DNA of 36,993 bases. Origin: Novosphingobium hassiacum (GTDB taxonomy: Bacteria > Pseudomonadota > Alphaproteobacteria > Sphingomonadales > Sphingomonadaceae). The stretch lies in assembly GCF_014196055.1 (NCBI RefSeq), contig NZ_JACICY010000020.1:1-36993 (forward strand), in the 5' to 3' direction. Shown one piece after another: positions 1 through 7,553 of this stretch. Every line of letters begins with the position of its first letter. Positions within the stretch are counted from its first letter, which is position 1. Both the position numbers and the translations under genes were made by a program. A model generated the notes under the pieces. That model made no database searches and was not told the DNA's origin. It saw only the letters and a program-made list of their open reading frames with translations.

Positions 1-95
1 CCACCAGCGACGCCGCATTCCGGGGTGGGGCATGCCCCACCCCGGAATACACCATCGCCTACACCGGAAATTACACCACGAGCGCGGACGCTAAC
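1..95. mobile_element. End of an IS256-like insertion sequence (partial, runs off window)
   Basis: Read from 98 downwards on the minus strand, this stretch starts with GTTAGCGTCC and continues to GTGGTGTAATTTCCGG. It aligns well with the left terminal repeat of the complete IS256-family element at 7554 (GGTAGTGTCC ... GTGGTGTAATTCCGG). I infer that the outer end of a related but different IS256-family element lies near 95 and that its body continues beyond position 1. Its insertion cuts the ISL3 transposase gene. The transposase itself is outside the window. Confidence 0.5.
17..48. repeat. Perfect 32-bp palindrome
   Basis: The 16-base arm ATTCCGGGGTGGGGCA is followed directly by its exact reverse complement, centred at 32.5. 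It lies inside the partial IS256-like end and 23 bp beyond the stop of the broken transposase frame. It could fold into a cruciform or a loopless hairpin. There is no T-run on either side, so it is not a standard intrinsic terminator. Confidence 0.8.
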
Positions 96-604
96 GTTCG
101 CTCCTCAATGTTGGTCAGAATGCAGCGGTAGCGCTTGTTCAGGTATAGCTCGTCAATGCCCAGGATGCGGGGCGTCTCGAAGCGGTGCCAGCGCCCCAGG
201 AACTCGGCGCGGGCGTTGAAGATGTCGCGCACCGTCTTCTCGTCCAGGCCGGTCTGTGCCGCCACAAAGGTGTAGGGGTGGTTGAAGGATTCCTTCTCCA
301 CGTACTCATGCAGCCGCAGTGTCATACGGAATCCGTCCACCATCTCCGGTAGCTGGGGCCTGAATGTTGTCTTGCAGGCCCGGCAGGTGTATCGGCGGCG
401 GACCACCCAGAGAGTGACCCGCTTGCCGTGGATGGGCAGATCACGATAGGGAACGTCACGCTTGCCGAACCGCACGAACTCACCCTGCACGCCGCACCCC
501 TCGCAGGCTACTGGTGTAGGTGCTTCAAGCCGAAAATGTATGTCTTCATTCTGCTCATCAGAATCCACCAACTGGTACCCAGGAAGGCTTAACGAATTAA
601 TCAT
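71..604 (-). pseudogene. ISL3-family transposase, C-terminally truncated
   Basis: The 177 residues show the ISL3 transposase N-terminal layout: a zinc-ribbon-like region with CEGCG (about residues 35-39) and CRAC (about 74-77), then a helix-turn-helix region around TGLDEKTVRDIF, and the start of the catalytic domain, GIDELYLNKRYRCILTN, whose first Asp is the usual DDE Asp. ISL3 transposases are normally about 400 residues, so more than half is missing, including the other catalytic residues. The last residues (LASALVV) are read from the terminal repeat of the IS256-like element at 1-95, so the frame was broken by that insertion. The start lies 12 bp after the permease stop, suggesting co-transcription. 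The protein should be inactive. Confidence 0.85.
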
Positions 605-616
605 CTCCCGCCTTGA

Positions 617-1651
617 TCAGAAAAACAGGTAGGTGGCGTAACCGGCAATCATCGCCATAGCAAAAATGACTGCTAAAAACGCCGCTAAAAGCTTCAGCGT
701 GAACAAAGAGCGCAACAGAATGAGCTCAGTCAGGCTGGCTCCGGCACTGCCGATGATCAACGCTAGCACCGTCCCGGCACCCACGCCTTTGGCCATCAGA
801 GCCGCTGCCAGAGGTATGACGGCTTCAGCGCGAATATACAACGGCACGCCGATGACAGCGGCAACTGGAATGGCAAAGGGATTATCTGGGCCTGCATACT
901 GCTCCAATAAGTCAGTGGGCATGAAACCATAGATCACGCTGCCAATCGCAATACCGATGAGCAGGTAAGGCAACACATCGATAAAGTCCGACCAAGCTTC
1001 CCGCCACACACCACTGTACTTCCCTTCTTTCTTAACCGTGACAGTGGGTTGACTGTCACAGCATTCGCTAGACGTAGAGACTGTTGTCTTCCTATCAGCC
1101 CCGCAAGAAGCCGTCTTCGGAGTGGTGTCGCAGCTGTTGGTGCCGCAACTCGATGCGGTCGATGTAGCACTGCACGGGCTTGCTGATGAACTACATCCAC
1201 TGCTCTCTTGTGTCGCCGTCCGGCGCACATAACGCTCGAAGCCAAGCGTGTGAAGCAGCCATCCGGCACCTACCGCGACCACCAAAGCGGCGAGCACATA
1301 GATAGCAGTAAGTGTCCATCCAAACGTGGCAACCAGCAGGCCGACGACGATAGGATTCAGCAACGGAGATGAGAAAAGAAACACCATCATCGGCCCAAAA
1401 CCGGCCCGTGCCCGAATCAACCCTTTCAACATGGGGATAGTCGAGCAACTACAGAAGGGCGTTATAGCTCCTAAACCAGCAGCAAGAAAATAGCCTCGCT
1501 TCCCACTGGAAGTCAGTAACGCTTCCACCTTGGATGGTGGGATGTGACGTTGAAGAACTCCGACCAGCAAGCTAATGCCAATGAATAAAACCGATAGCTC
1601 GATAGCGAGAAAGGCGAACATGCCTAGAGCGTCTTGGAGTTGAGATGACAT
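617..1651 (-). CDS. DUF318/UPF0718-family metal(loid) permease with Cys-rich loop
   Basis: A 344-residue integral membrane protein, with about four hydrophobic segments in the first 135 residues and four more from about 220 to the end. The motif TPFCSCSTIP (Cys67, Cys69) is characteristic of the permease family that includes ArsP and the SO_0444 Cu/Zn efflux group. Between the halves a hydrophilic loop (about 150-200) holds seven cysteines (153, 160, 169, 174, 183, 197, 198), likely metal ligands. A divergent ArsR-family gene starts 112 bp away, so expression is probably metal-induced. The substrate (Cu/Zn, arsenicals or another soft metal) cannot be decided from sequence. It is probably an IS passenger gene because it sits directly upstream of the ISL3 transposase in the same direction. 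Confidence 0.8.
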   Translation of the reverse strand: MSSQLQDALGMFAFLAIELSVLFIGISLLVGVLQRHIPPSKVEALLTSSGKRGYFLAAGLGAITPFCSCSTIPMLKGLIRARAGFGPMMVFLFSSPLLNPIVVGLLVATFGWTLTAIYVLAALVVAVGAGWLLHTLGFERYVRRTATQESSGCSSSASPCSATSTASSCGTNSCDTTPKTASCGADRKTTVSTSSECCDSQPTVTVKKEGKYSGVWREAWSDFIDVLPYLLIGIAIGSVIYGFMPTDLLEQYAGPDNPFAIPVAAVIGVPLYIRAEAVIPLAAALMAKGVGAGTVLALIIGSAGASLTELILLRSLFTLKLLAAFLAVIFAMAMIAGYATYLFF

Positions 1652-1669
1652 TCAATATTACTCCTATAT

Positions 1670-1687
1670 TTCTAGTATTGTCGAAAT
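1670..1687. promoter_or_regulatory. Candidate ArsR operator, copy 1
   Basis: TTCTAGTATTGTCGAAAT lies 18 bp upstream of the permease start. It matches the second copy at 1732-1749 in 13 of 18 positions, with shared ends TTCTAG and TCGAA. Paired repeats flanking a divergent arsR-type promoter fit ArsR/SmtB binding, but the match to a known operator is not established. Confidence 0.4.
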
Positions 1688-1703
1688 GATGTACGCAGCC
1701 TAC

Positions 1704-1749
1704 TTGCGTTTATCCGACCTGTCAACTATAATTCTAGAAACATCGAATT
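1704..1749 (+). promoter_or_regulatory. arsR promoter and operator copy 2
   Basis: The -10 box TATAAT (1727-1732) lies exactly 17 bp after TTGCGT (1704-1709), a fair -35 box. The second repeat, TTCTAGAAACATCGAATT (1732-1749), begins at the -10 and covers the expected transcription start, the normal position for an ArsR repressor site. The ATG follows at 1763. Confidence 0.55.
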
Positions 1750-1762
1750 ATTGGGGCGTGCT

Positions 1763-2077
1763 ATGGATCACGAAAAGGTTGCAGCCAGCTTAGCTGAGCT
1801 AGGGAATAGTCACCGACTGTCCGTGTTCCGCTTTCTGGTCAAAGCTGGCCATGATGGGGCTTCGGTCGGAGATATCCAGAAGGGGCTGGGTATTCCTGCT
1901 TCGACGCTATCACATCACCTTGCGCGCATGGCCAAGGTAGGGCTGATCCGGCAGGAGAAACATAGCCGCACGATTGTCTGTATACCCGAGTATGGGCACC
2001 TAGAGAATTTGATCGGTTTCTTACAAGAGGAATGTTGTGCAGGTGTCCGGATTGCGCATGAACCAGAACCGCTTTGA
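1763..2077 (+). CDS. ArsR/SmtB-family metalloregulator
   Basis: A 104-residue winged-helix repressor of the ArsR/SmtB family. The recognition helix region IPASTLSHHLARM (about 44-56) is typical, followed by the wing around RQEKHSRTIVC. It lacks the ELCVCDL metal motif of classical ArsR. Cysteines are at 73 and at the C-terminal pair 91-92, so sensing probably uses another site. I chose the ATG at 1763; an upstream TTG in frame at 1751 would put the start inside the promoter-operator. It probably represses itself and the divergent permease. The metal or metalloid inducer is unknown. Confidence 0.85.
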   Translation: MDHEKVAASLAELGNSHRLSVFRFLVKAGHDGASVGDIQKGLGIPASTLSHHLARMAKVGLIRQEKHSRTIVCIPEYGHLENLIGFLQEECCAGVRIAHEPEPL

Positions 2078-2228
2078 CGCTTGCCCAGCTCTCGCTGTCC
2101 TCCCTAGTCAGCATCGCTATGAAGACTCAGGCGAAGGTGGAAACAGAAAATTGGCAGTAGAGTAGGCTGAAGAGGATCAATCAGATAATCCGCTGAGAAA
2201 GATTTTCTTCTTTACATCTTTGGCATTT
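2078..2228. other. Intergenic stretch with no recognisable gene
   Basis: I see no gene here. The stretch is AT-richer than its flanks and leads from the arsR stop to the probable ISL3 terminal repeat. It is most likely internal non-coding DNA of the ISL3-type element. Confidence 0.4.
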
Positions 2229-2253
2229 TATCAACCAGAAATTCCGGATACCC
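2229..2253 (-). repeat. Probable ISL3-family terminal inverted repeat
   Basis: Read on the minus strand from 2253, the sequence starts GGGTATCCGGAATTTCTGG and continues into TTGATAAA. From memory this resembles the 24-bp ends of the ISPpu12-like ISL3 subgroup. It lies beyond the permease/arsR pair, where the right end of an ISL3 element with passenger genes would be expected. The partner repeat is outside the window or lost. Confidence 0.5.
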
Positions 2254-2405
2254 GAAATTCGCTGGTACTGGGTGTGTCTGAAACTCGGACATTCCAACTC
2301 CTGTAGTAAGGATAGGTCACTGAGCCATTCAACACGTGACCAAGTCGGGGTTAAATTCAAGCTGGCACGGCGAGAATGGTTGAGACTAAATTTTCTGGCA
2401 TTAGA

Positions 2406-2435
2406 AATGCCCCAAGGTGATTACCAAGGGGCATT
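2406..2435 (-). terminator. Putative terminator of the glycyl-radical operon
   Basis: A perfect 8-bp stem, AATGCCCC / GGGGCATT, encloses a 14-nt loop. It lies 26 bp beyond the stop codon of the aldehyde dehydrogenase. The T-tract after it on the minus strand is poor, so termination efficiency is uncertain. Confidence 0.5.
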
Positions 2436-2461
2436 AAGACCATTAAGGCAGTAGTTTGGAC

Positions 2462-3982
2462 TCAGAAGAAACCCAGCGGGTCGATGCTGTAGCTCACCAG
2501 CAGGTTCTTGGTCTGCTGGTAATGGTCAAGCATCATCTTGTGGGTTTCACGGCCAATACCCGACTTCTTGTATCCGCCAAAGGCCGCGTGCGCAGGATAG
2601 GCGTGGTAGCAGTTGGTCCACACGCGACCCGCCTGAATGCCCCGTCCCATGCGGTAGGCGCGATTCATGTCGCGGGTCCAGACGCCGGCACCCAGGCCAT
2701 AGTCAGTATCGTTGGCGATGGCCAGTGCTTCGGCCTCGTCCTTGAAAGAGGTCACACCCAGCGTCGGCCCAAAGATCTCCTCCTGGAAAATGCGCATGTC
2801 GTTCTTGCCCGCCATCAGGGTCGGCTGCACGTAGTAACCGCCGGACAGATCACCGGACAGGTTGGCACTATCACCGCCGATCAGAATCTGTGCACCTTCC
2901 TGCCGACCGATCTCCATGTAGCTCATGATCTTGTCAAACTGTTCCTTGGAGGCCTGCGCACCAACCTGTGTCTCAGGATCCAGCGGATTGCCCTGCTTAA
3001 TGGTCTTTGAACGCTCAACCACGATATCAAGGAAACGGTCATAGATGGATTCCTGGATCAGTGCACGGGAGGGACAGGTACACACTTCACCCTGGTTGAA
3101 GAAGCCCAGCAGCAGACCCTCCGCACACTTGTTAAGGTAGTCATCTTCATAGTCCAGAACATCCTCAAAGTAGATATTCGGTGACTTACCACCCAGCTCA
3201 ACCGTTGAAGGAATGAGGTTGTTCGCCGCGCACTTGAGAATCTCATTACCCACCGCCGTCGAGCCGGTGAAGGCCAGCTTGGCAATGCGTGTACTTTGCG
3301 AGAGTGCCGCCCCCGCTTCCGCCCCGAAGCCGTTGACGATATTAACCACGCCAGCGGGCAGAATGTCCTGTATCAGCTCCATCACCAGGAGAATGGTCAC
3401 CGGGGTCTGCTCGGCGGGCTTCATGACCACGCAGTTACCCGCGGCCAGCGCCGGCGCCAGTTTCCAGGCGGCCATCAGCAGGGGGAAGTTCCAGGGAATG
3501 ATCTGGCCCACCACGCCGTAGGGCTCGTGGAAGTGATAGCTGGCCGTTGTCGCATCCAGTTCAGCGGCGCTGCCTTCCTGGGCCCTGATGCAGCCCGCAA
3601 AATAGCGGAAGTGGTCTACAAACAGGGGCAGGTCAGCATTCAGGGTCTCGCGTACGGCTTTACCATTCTCCCAGGTCTCCGCAACCGCCAGCATTTCAAG
3701 ATTCTGCTCGACGCGGTCAGCGATCTTCAGCAGCAGGTTGGACCGGTCGGCTACCGAGGTGGCACCCCAACTTGCTCGCGCTGCATGCGCCGCATCAAGG
3801 GCCTTCTCAATATCCGCCGCCGAGGAACGGGCCACCTCACAGTACACCTGGCCGGTTACCGGAGTCACATTTTCGAAGTAACGGCCGTCAGCGGGCGCTA
3901 CCCATTCGCCGCCGATGAAATTGTCATAGCGCGATTTGAAGGAAACTACAGATCCTTCCTGGCCGGGTTGTGCATACGTCAT
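2462..3982 (-). CDS. NAD-dependent aldehyde dehydrogenase (ExaC/AldB/AcoD-like)
   Basis: A 506-residue, full-length ALDH-superfamily enzyme, which oxidises an aldehyde to the carboxylic acid with NAD(P)+. Visible motifs: PWNFPLL with Asn165, the nucleotide-binding FTGST (238-242), VELGGKSPN with the general base Glu262, and NQGEVCTC with catalytic Cys301. The C-terminus ...YSIDPLGFF matches the acetaldehyde-dehydrogenase AldB/ExaC group. A good AGGA ribosome site precedes the ATG. It is the third gene of an operon with a glycyl radical enzyme and its activase, so its likely job is to oxidise the aldehyde that enzyme releases, giving acetate or propionate with no CoA step. Function as an aldehyde dehydrogenase is secure; the exact aldehyde is inferred. 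Confidence 0.92.
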   Translation of the reverse strand: MTYAQPGQEGSVVSFKSRYDNFIGGEWVAPADGRYFENVTPVTGQVYCEVARSSAADIEKALDAAHAARASWGATSVADRSNLLLKIADRVEQNLEMLAVAETWENGKAVRETLNADLPLFVDHFRYFAGCIRAQEGSAAELDATTASYHFHEPYGVVGQIIPWNFPLLMAAWKLAPALAAGNCVVMKPAEQTPVTILLVMELIQDILPAGVVNIVNGFGAEAGAALSQSTRIAKLAFTGSTAVGNEILKCAANNLIPSTVELGGKSPNIYFEDVLDYEDDYLNKCAEGLLLGFFNQGEVCTCPSRALIQESIYDRFLDIVVERSKTIKQGNPLDPETQVGAQASKEQFDKIMSYMEIGRQEGAQILIGGDSANLSGDLSGGYYVQPTLMAGKNDMRIFQEEIFGPTLGVTSFKDEAEALAIANDTDYGLGAGVWTRDMNRAYRMGRGIQAGRVWTNCYHAYPAHAAFGGYKKSGIGRETHKMMLDHYQQTKNLLVSYSIDPLGFF

Positions 3983-4068
3983 TTTATTTTCCTCATGTGA
4001 TGGACAGATTGATTATGGGTTATAGGTAAAGCGAAATCAGGAAGGCGCCGGCTGTCTGAGCTGATACA

Positions 4069-5043
4069 TCACCTGTGACAATGGACGTGAATACCTCTGG
4101 ACTCAAAAATCTCCGTACAGCGGTCAAGCTCCGCGTCCGGCATGAACTTGCCTGTCCCTTCACCGAAGTCCAGACGCTGGACACTGCCGAAGCGTGGCAG
4201 CTTGTCGAGCCAAATCGGGTTGTACGGCAAGATCTGCATGTTCTTTACGCCGTTCTCGAGCATAAAGTCAGCAATGGCACTGAGGTTTTCATCCGTGTCG
4301 GTGATAAAGGGCACCAACGGGACCCGCGGCAGAACCTCGATCACCGAATCCCGTGCCAGGGCCTGGACCTTCCTGAAGTTCTCATGAATAGAATGGTTGG
4401 GAACGCCGCAGTACTGCTTGTGCGCATCGCTGTCCATCAACTTGAGATCAAAGTAGATGGTGTCGGTGTAGGGCAATACCAGATTTTCAAATACCTTGTA
4501 ATTGAATAGGCCCGCTGTCTGGATCAGCGTGTGAACATTCCGCTGCTTCAGCCGCGAGAACAGTTCGCCGACCGAATCCATCTGCATCAGCGCCTCGCCG
4601 CCGGAGACAGTAACCCCGCCGCCGGAGGCCTCGAAGAAGGCCTCGTCTTCAAGCACCTTCTCCACCAGATGATCCATGTCGATGTCATTGCCACAGCGCT
4701 CCAGAGCACCGGATGGGCAGACATCAACGCACTTGAAGCACTGGGTGCATTTGTCGCGGATGATTTTGTCGGGCGAACTCAGGTCGATCGCCTGCTCGGG
4801 GCAGGCGTCAGCACAGTCGTGACAGCTGATGCACTTCTCTGCATCATAGGAGAGTTCGTAACCGGTGTTGATGCTTTCCGGATTCTGGCACCAGGTACAA
4901 GACAGCGGGCAGCCCTTGAAGAACACCACGCTGCGAATACCCGGCCCGTCGTCCAGGGTGTTTCTCTTGATGTCGAAGTACAGCGAAGCCTTCCTTGGCT
5001 CGGTAACTGCTATCGCATCAATCAGGCTTGCATCAGGCCCCAT
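4069..5043 (-). CDS. Glycyl-radical enzyme activating protein (radical SAM)
   Basis: A 324-residue radical-SAM activase that installs the glycyl radical on the enzyme encoded just upstream. The S-adenosylmethionine cluster motif is CPLSCTWC (Cys45, 49, 52). It is followed by a two-cluster ferredoxin insert with CxxCxxCxxxC at 71-81 and at 99-109, as in activases of dehydratase/lyase-type glycyl radical enzymes rather than the simpler PflA. The ATG overlaps the upstream stop by one base (TAATG). A 16-bp tandem duplication at this junction supplies the GGAG five bases before the ATG. About 20 residues precede the usual start of the fold (LYFDIKRNTLDDGPGIR). The enzyme is oxygen-sensitive, so the operon works under anoxic conditions. 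Confidence 0.92.
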   Translation of the reverse strand: MGPDASLIDAIAVTEPRKASLYFDIKRNTLDDGPGIRSVVFFKGCPLSCTWCQNPESINTGYELSYDAEKCISCHDCADACPEQAIDLSSPDKIIRDKCTQCFKCVDVCPSGALERCGNDIDMDHLVEKVLEDEAFFEASGGGVTVSGGEALMQMDSVGELFSRLKQRNVHTLIQTAGLFNYKVFENLVLPYTDTIYFDLKLMDSDAHKQYCGVPNHSIHENFRKVQALARDSVIEVLPRVPLVPFITDTDENLSAIADFMLENGVKNMQILPYNPIWLDKLPRFGSVQRLDFGEGTGKFMPDAELDRCTEIFESRGIHVHCHR

Positions 5044-5068
5044 TACTGCTCCGCCCCATTACTGCTCC
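5037..5068. repeat. 16-bp tandem duplication at the GRE/activase junction
   Basis: GCCCCATTACTGCTCC occurs twice without a gap (5037-5052 and 5053-5068). On the minus strand each copy reads GGAGCAGTAATGGGGC, a Shine-Dalgarno plus an ATG five bases later. The duplication sets both the C-terminus of the radical enzyme (...NGAEQ) and the activase start. With only one copy, the enzyme would end ...SSNGA and overlap the activase start by 11 bp. Confidence 0.9.
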
Positions 5069-7436
5069 GGGATATCACCTCATCCTGCATTTCAGGTGAT
5101 AGATCGTTGAAGTACGCCGAGTAGCCAGATACCCGAATCAGCAGGTTGGGGTGCAACTCCGGGTTGTCCCGTGCCTCAATCAGGATTTTCGGATCCAGCA
5201 TATTGGCCTGCACCTGCATACCGTGCCGTTTGAAGTACACCTTGTACATGCTACCCAGTGCACTCTTACCATCGTCACAGTCGTAACTGGAGGCATCCAG
5301 CTTGATATTGAAGTTGATGCCATTGGCAAACTTCTTGAAATCGATCCGGTTCATCGAATTGATCAAGGCGGTGGAGCCACGCTTGTCTGCACCGTTTTCC
5401 GGCGCAAAACCCGAGGCGAAGGTCTCGCCGGCACGACGGCCATTTGGTGTGGCATTGATCAGCCCGCCGAAGTGGGTGTGGGAAGTGTTGGAGTACACGC
5501 CCGCCAGGTACTGGCCACCGCGGGTATTCTTGCCCAGGGCGTGAATGGAATCGGAGTAGTGATCCCCGACCCACTTCATCCAGGCATCCGCCTTGGGAAT
5601 ATCGTTGCCAAATTTATCGATGCCTTTCAGCCTGGTCCGCACAACCTCATCCGAGAGATTGTCTTTCAGGTGAGCGACCAGCTCCTCAAGGGTGAGCCAC
5701 TTGTCCTCGAACACAGCACTCTCAATGGCCCCCAGGGAATCGGCCACGACCGCCATGCCGGTGCCCTGGATACCGGAGAAATTGTACTTCGCGCCACCCT
5801 GTGTAGAGCAAACACCCTGCTCGAGACAGCCTTCCAGCGTAGCGCTGGTGATCGGGGTGGGGTGGTACTTGGCGTGGAACTGTTCACACTTCTGCAAATC
5901 CGCGTGCAGCTTGCCCAGCTGATGCTTCACCTGCACCTTGTAGGCGTCCAATACGTCATCCATGCTCTTCATGCTGGAGACCGGGGGTGTCTTGACACCG
6001 ATCTGTCGGTCAGAACCAAACTGGCACCCCTCGTTGAGCGCCATTTCCAGGGCCAGGGCCATGTTGTACATCCCGGCGTCGGTGGAACCCAGGGTCTTGC
6101 CCGGCGCCGTGGGCTCAACACAGCCGATGGCGACATAGTCCCTGGCATCCTCCAGGGAATAACCGACATTCATCATGGACTCGATGATGGTCTCGTCGTT
6201 ATACATGGCGGGCGCCGAACCCGGGCCGAAGTTCACCCGGATGACCTCATCGTAGAATGCCTTGGGTGTGTTCTCGTGGAGACGGACGTGGAAGTTGGGC
6301 TGGCGCATGCGCAACTCATCGGCGAGCTCCAACAAAATGAAACTCAGTTCATTGGTCGCATCGTTGCCCTCGGAGTCCTGACCACCGATGGTCACTACCT
6401 CCCAGCTGGTCAATCCACCGAGCATGCTGGTCAGCTCGTCGGAGTACATGGGGATGGTTTCGCATAGCTTTACGCAGAAAGCTCCCAGAATATCTTTCGC
6501 CTCTTGTCTTGAAATACGTCCAGCCGCCAAATCCTCTTCATAGTAGGAATTCAGGAATTGGTCCACGCGGCCCGGACAGGTGGTTTCACCTATTGTCTCC
6601 TGGAAAATGGCGATGTGGGTGAGGGTCATTGATTGGACCGCTTCATAGAAACTGGTTGCGCCATAACGTGGTACGCGAGCGCAGACCTCCGCAATCCGCT
6701 CTAGATCAAGTTTCCGCTGAGGGTCCGCTTCAGCCTCTGCCAGCCTACGCGCCTCGGTCGCATAGCGGTCACCAAACTCTGCCAGCGCATTCATTGAGAT
6801 TTTCACAGACTGGTAGAAGTCCAGCTTGGAGGGATCGTTGGTTTGTGCCTCGAAGGCCTCCACCTCGGCGATGATGCCCTCGGCACCCAGTTTGATCACT
6901 TTCTCGTAGCCGGGTGCCAGGTGAGCAATACCACCAGCCTCATACAATTGGTACTGCAGTGCTTCAATCTGCTCCTTAACAAAGCGCATCTGCTCTTCCT
7001 GCCCGTCAAAGGCAAGATAAACCATATTCTTGTCCATCCAGAACGGAATATATGACTGGAGTTTTGCCTGCTCGTCTTCGCTGATCTCGAGAGGATTGAC
7101 CTTGCGGGTGGGTAGTTTGTCGACACCAATCATTATGCCCAGACCGCCCAACTCCGGATAACAGATGCCGGCGACCCGTTTGGCGGTGAAGTTGCCAACA
7201 ATCAGCTCGTCAGGATAGATTTTCACCGTTTTGTTGGCCAGGACGTGGCGTGTCGCTTCAGCTATCTGAACGGCCGTAGATTTCCCATCGTTGGCCTCAT
7301 CCATGTAATACTCTGACCAAAGCACTGCGCGCTCGATGCAGCCACCGTAGGTAGCCTCGTCGACAGCTTTCTTCAGGCGAGCGACTCGAGCACCATCTTC
7401 CAGTGACTGACCAACGACATTAGTAATTGCATTCAT
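5043..7436 (-). CDS. Glycyl radical enzyme of the dehydratase/lyase type
   Basis: A 797-residue, full-length glycyl radical enzyme. The active-site motif GCVEP gives the thiyl Cys439 and base Glu441. The glycyl radical site is RVSGYSAYF (Gly771). A single Cys followed by VE, rather than the CC of pyruvate formate-lyase, marks a dehydratase or C-X lyase. Trp345 lies 94 residues before the Cys, the position that from memory is Tyr in glycerol dehydratase and Trp in isethionate sulfite-lyase; Asp453 (Cys+14) is as in diol dehydratases. The partner aldehyde dehydrogenase fits an aldehyde product. Candidates are isethionate lyase, choline TMA-lyase or propanediol dehydratase; I cannot choose. No microcompartment genes are nearby. 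A GAGGTG ribosome site precedes the ATG. Confidence 0.9.
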   Translation of the reverse strand: MNAITNVVGQSLEDGARVARLKKAVDEATYGGCIERAVLWSEYYMDEANDGKSTAVQIAEATRHVLANKTVKIYPDELIVGNFTAKRVAGICYPELGGLGIMIGVDKLPTRKVNPLEISEDEQAKLQSYIPFWMDKNMVYLAFDGQEEQMRFVKEQIEALQYQLYEAGGIAHLAPGYEKVIKLGAEGIIAEVEAFEAQTNDPSKLDFYQSVKISMNALAEFGDRYATEARRLAEAEADPQRKLDLERIAEVCARVPRYGATSFYEAVQSMTLTHIAIFQETIGETTCPGRVDQFLNSYYEEDLAAGRISRQEAKDILGAFCVKLCETIPMYSDELTSMLGGLTSWEVVTIGGQDSEGNDATNELSFILLELADELRMRQPNFHVRLHENTPKAFYDEVIRVNFGPGSAPAMYNDETIIESMMNVGYSLEDARDYVAIGCVEPTAPGKTLGSTDAGMYNMALALEMALNEGCQFGSDRQIGVKTPPVSSMKSMDDVLDAYKVQVKHQLGKLHADLQKCEQFHAKYHPTPITSATLEGCLEQGVCSTQGGAKYNFSGIQGTGMAVVADSLGAIESAVFEDKWLTLEELVAHLKDNLSDEVVRTRLKGIDKFGNDIPKADAWMKWVGDHYSDSIHALGKNTRGGQYLAGVYSNTSHTHFGGLINATPNGRRAGETFASGFAPENGADKRGSTALINSMNRIDFKKFANGINFNIKLDASSYDCDDGKSALGSMYKVYFKRHGMQVQANMLDPKILIEARDNPELHPNLLIRVSGYSAYFNDLSPEMQDEVISRSSNGAEQ

Positions 7437-7553
7437 ATTTCACCTCGCGTCTCAGCGCTTGACTCAAAAGTTTAATATTGTTTTTGAAGCTACGGTTGCT
7501 TTACATGTCGCCCCGTCTTAAACGAAGCACATACTATGGAGAGTACAAGGAGT
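7437..7553. other. Upstream region of the glycyl-radical operon
   Basis: This 117-bp gap, bounded by the IS256 element, must hold the operon promoter or what is left of it. I see the ribosome site GAGGTG but no convincing -35/-10 pair or FNR box. The promoter may have been displaced by the IS insertion or rearrangement. Confidence 0.4.

Larger units (their letters stand above)
96..2253. mobile_element. Remnant of an ISL3-family element carrying permease and ArsR passenger genes
   Basis: The remnant spans the truncated transposase, the permease and the divergent arsR-type gene, and ends at a candidate terminal repeat at 2229-2253. ISL3 relatives such as ISPpu12 are known to carry transporter and regulator passenger genes. 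The left terminus is lost to the IS256-like insertion. The target duplication therefore cannot be examined here, and the right boundary rests on terminal-repeat similarity recalled from memory. Confidence 0.5.
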
